NCBI GenBank assembly: GCA_028274925.1
Contig: JAQCNR010000480.1
Coordinates: 1 to 16,472 of the forward strand
Direction: 5' to 3'
Length of the DNA stretch: 16,472 nucleotides
From: Halovenus sp.
GTDB taxonomy: Archaea > Halobacteriota > Halobacteria > Halobacteriales > Haloarculaceae
The notes below the pieces were generated by a model. That model saw only the letters and a list, made by a program, of their open reading frames with translations. It had not been told where the DNA came from and made no database searches. This document shows, piece by piece, positions 14,549-16,472 of the stretch (positions are counted from its first letter, which is position 1; every line of letters begins with the position of its first letter). A program made the translations under genes and the position numbers.

Positions 14549-15139
14549 TTATTCGGTCGGGGTACCGGTCTCCTGGTCGAGGTCCCGGAACGCGGCGGCG
14601 AAGTCGTCGTCGTCGAACTCGGAGATGGTGTCGTCCAGGGCGTCGCGAGTCTCGCTCATCTCGGATTCGAGTTGCTGGAACTGCTCGCTGTTTTGCAGTT
14701 CCGACTCGGGTTTGTTCGCCGCAAGTGTGGCGTGTTTCGCCGCCAGCGCGTAGTACCGCCGGAGTGTCTGCTCGTATTTCGAGCAGGCCAGTAGCCGGTC
14801 GATTGTCTCGAACAGGTCGTCGCGCGAGACGGGTTTGATGACGTAATCGTCGAAGGGCATCTCGATGATGTCGAAATCGGGGTCGACTGCCGTGACCATC
14901 GCAACGCGGATCTGGAGGTCACGCTCGCGAATCTTCGCCAGCACTTCGTCACCAGAGATACCGGGCATGCGTCGGTCCAGCAGGACGATATCGACGGAAT
15001 CGTCGATGTTGTCGAGTGCTTCCTGTCCCCCGTACGCTGTCAACACAATGTATTCACTTTCGAGTTGGGCCGCGTATGCGTCGGCTACGTCTGGTTCGTC
15101 GTCAACGACCAGTACCGTCGCGGGATCGGTCGCACTCAT
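14549..15139 (-). CDS. HalX-type response regulator
   Basis: A 196-aa two-component response regulator. The receiver domain (about 7-115) has the acidic pocket D13/D14, the phospho-acceptor D55 in LLDRRMPG (53-60), T83 and K102 in the IKP turn. It is followed by a helical HalX-type domain (about 110-175), a haloarchaeal module with no recognised DNA-binding helix-turn-helix. Output may therefore be through protein contacts with a sensor kinase or other partner. No histidine kinase is encoded in the window. The ATG at 15139 precedes the first beta strand. A longer frame reaching 15433 crosses the divergent gene and is not credible. The XPB gene follows after four bases, so the two are almost certainly cotranscribed. 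Confidence 0.88.
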   Translation of the reverse strand: MSATDPATVLVVDDEPDVADAYAAQLESEYIVLTAYGGQEALDNIDDSVDIVLLDRRMPGISGDEVLAKIRERDLQIRVAMVTAVDPDFDIIEMPFDDYVIKPVSRDDLFETIDRLLACSKYEQTLRRYYALAAKHATLAANKPESELQNSEQFQQLESEMSETRDALDDTISEFDDDDFAAAFRDLDQETGTPTE

Positions 15140-15240
15140 GCTGATTTTACTAGTGGCCAGCGGAGAGAAAAGGTTTCCGGGTACTGCAGCCCGGGAACTC
15201 GCCTCGCAACCATTTAGGCTGGGCTTTCCGTACAGTGGGT
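15140..15240. promoter_or_regulatory. Divergent promoter region, regulator and TrpD2-like gene
   Basis: The region is 101 bp. TTTAGG at 15213-15218 lies 23-28 bp before the ATG at 15241 (plus strand). A CCTTTTC stretch on the minus strand near 15167-15173 lies about 28-34 bp before the ATG at 15139. Between them is an inverted repeat, CCGGG (15177-15181) and CCCGG (15190-15194) with an 8-bp spacer, placed where it could affect both directions. Confidence 0.35.
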
Positions 15241-16296
15241 ATGAGCGAGCGTTCCACAGGCGACTGGCCGCTGCGTCGGTTGATGACTGAAGTTGTCGGC
15301 TCCGGGCACAAATCTGCCGAGGATATGAACCGCGAGCAGGCACGAGAGTCGATGGAGCGGGTTCTCGAACGGGAACCCGACGAGACGACGCTGGGCGCGT
15401 TCTGGCTGGCGAATCGCTGGAGACGCAACACACCGACAGAGCTGGCTGCGTTCAGCGACGTGCTGCGCGAGCAATCTGTCGAGACGGCAACGCCGGAGTG
15501 TGACCCGGTCGACTGCGGGGCGAACTACGACGGCAAACACAGCACGGCGCTGCTCGGCGTCGGTGCCGGACTCGTCGCCGCCGCCGCCGGCACACCCGTC
15601 GTAACCCACAGCGGCGACCGGGTGCCGACACAGGAAGGAGACGCCTACAAACACGCCCTCGACGAACTCGGTGTTCGCACCGACCTCACGCCCGCCGAGA
15701 GTGCGGCGATGACCGACGAGGTTGGCTTTGGGTTCTACTACCAACCCCAGTTCAATCCCGGCGTTGTGGACCTCTCCGACCGCCGAGCGCAGATGGGCGT
15801 CCGAACCTACCTCAACACGGTCGAGACGCTTGCGAACCCAGCGAACGCGGACGTCCATCTCGGCAGTTTCTACCACCTCTCCTTCGCGAAGCGAATCGTC
15901 GACACGTTCGGCGAGATGACGGCACAGGATGTCCCTCGCGTCATCATGTTTCAGGGCTTGGAGGGCTACGACGACATCCGACCGGGGTCGACTGTCGTCG
16001 CCGAATACGACGGCGAGTTCGATGACTTCGAGATCGAGACAGCAACGTACGGGATGGACTTCGAGCGCGAAGAACTGGAAGTCGACGACGTGGCCGCGGC
16101 GTCGGCGCGGATCACCCGGGAGGTGCTCGCCGGCGACCGGACAGACGCGTTCGCTGACGCCATCGCGCTGAACGCGGCAGTGAGACTCTACGCCGGCAGT
16201 GAGGTCGAAACACTCGACGACGGGCTGAGCCGTGCTCGGGAGGCCATCGACGACGGGACAGCGGCCGACCGGCTGGACGCGTTGCAGGCGTTTTGA
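15241..16296 (+). CDS. TrpD2-like (anthranilate phosphoribosyltransferase family) protein
   Basis: A 351-aa protein with the nucleoside phosphorylase/TrpD fold. It has an N-terminal helical domain (MNREQARESMERVL, 29-42; GAFWLANRWRRNTPTELAAF, 52-71), the phosphate-loop region CGANYDGKHSTALLG (92-106), GFGFYYQPQFNP (162-173), RRAQMGVRTYLNTVETLANP (181-200) and GLEGYDDIRPGS (239-250). True TrpD enzymes carry GTGGD in the PRPP loop. Here it is GANYDG, closer to the TrpD2/YbiB branch, of which E. coli YbiB binds nucleic acid and is not a TrpD enzyme. A tryptophan biosynthesis role should therefore not be assumed, and no other trp gene is nearby. The ATG at 15241 is preferred over a GTG two codons earlier because of TATA spacing. 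Its stop overlaps the next start in TGATG. Confidence 0.8.
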   Translation: MSERSTGDWPLRRLMTEVVGSGHKSAEDMNREQARESMERVLEREPDETTLGAFWLANRWRRNTPTELAAFSDVLREQSVETATPECDPVDCGANYDGKHSTALLGVGAGLVAAAAGTPVVTHSGDRVPTQEGDAYKHALDELGVRTDLTPAESAAMTDEVGFGFYYQPQFNPGVVDLSDRRAQMGVRTYLNTVETLANPANADVHLGSFYHLSFAKRIVDTFGEMTAQDVPRVIMFQGLEGYDDIRPGSTVVAEYDGEFDDFEIETATYGMDFEREELEVDDVAAASARITREVLAGDRTDAFADAIALNAAVRLYAGSEVETLDDGLSRAREAIDDGTAADRLDALQAF

Positions 16297-16472
16297 TGAC
16301 TCACGCGTTCGACCATCCCGACGACCCCGAACGCTGGCGACACGAAACTGCCCGTGTCAACGGGATCACCATGCACTACGTCTCCGTCGACCCCGACCCG
16401 GAGTCCGTCGACCATCCAACGGGGTCGGCACCGCTGGTCGTTCTGTTACACGGCTTTCCCGAGCACTGGTAC
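16296..16472 (+). CDS. Alpha/beta hydrolase, N-terminal part only
   Basis: The first 59 codons of a gene that continues beyond the window. The visible part has the early beta strands (RVNGITMHYVSV, 20-31) and LVVLLHGFPEHWY (47-59), where HGFPE is the oxyanion-hole turn typical of epoxide hydrolase and haloalkane dehalogenase-like alpha/beta hydrolases. The catalytic triad lies outside the window, so the reaction cannot be inferred. The ATG overlaps the TGA stop of the TrpD2-like gene by one base, pointing to translational coupling in one operon. Confidence 0.8.
   Translation, partial: MTHAFDHPDDPERWRHETARVNGITMHYVSVDPDPESVDHPTGSAPLVVLLHGFPEHWY

Noticed and set aside
15140..15433. Upstream extension of the response regulator
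   Set aside because: It would overlap the divergent TrpD2-like gene; the receiver domain begins just after the ATG at 15139.
1..16472. Defence island, prophage, toxin-antitoxin or CRISPR system
   Set aside because: No cas, restriction, integrase, capsid or toxin-like genes and no regularly spaced repeat array; gene content is mainly core metabolism and DNA maintenance.

Overview
The window is a dense stretch of a haloarchaeal (class Halobacteria) chromosome. The reasons are a fairly high G+C content, strongly acidic proteins, archaeal information-processing genes (Orc1/Cdc6, XPB, MutS5-like), a HalX-type response regulator, a class III (pilin-like) signal sequence, and A/T-rich TATA-like boxes about 25-30 bp before many start codons, which is the leaderless arrangement usual in these archaea. 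The genus cannot be told from the sequence alone. I find no tRNA, rRNA, CRISPR array or transposase.

Layout. Bases 1-190 are a non-coding run of consecutive hairpins. A GCS2-family glutamate-cysteine ligase homologue follows (minus). Divergent from it is a translationally coupled pair, a 30-residue membrane microprotein and an unrecognised 257-aa protein, and then a short bacterial-type prolyl-tRNA synthetase homologue with a Cys4 insert. A GNAT acetyltransferase follows behind a palindrome-rich promoter, converging with an Orc1/Cdc6 gene. A pilin-like secreted protein diverges from Orc and converges with a HhH-MutS5 ATPase. A calcineurin-type phosphoesterase diverges from MutS5 and converges with aspartate kinase. 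A GNAT-like small protein diverges from the kinase, and threonine ammonia-lyase follows behind a 248-bp repeat- and palindrome-bearing leader. A CGFS-like glutaredoxin (active site CEYS), an XPB helicase and a HalX response regulator lie on the minus strand, the last two forming a tight pair. Divergent from the regulator are a TrpD2-like protein and the start of an alpha/beta hydrolase that runs off the window.

Functional threads. Three genes concern DNA replication or repair (Orc1/Cdc6, MutS5-like, XPB). Two belong to aspartate-family and isoleucine metabolism (aspartate kinase, threonine ammonia-lyase). Two bear on thiol chemistry (GCS2 ligase, glutaredoxin), in a group known to use gamma-glutamylcysteine rather than glutathione. 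This is mainly core-genome content, not an obvious island.

I did not find a clearly novel multi-gene system. The best leads are the ProRS homologue with a zinc-ribbon-like insert and altered active-site residues, the regularly spaced palindromes before the GNAT gene, the threonine ammonia-lyase leader, the microprotein overlap, the XPB with an altered RED motif coupled to a response regulator, and the hairpin cluster at the left edge.
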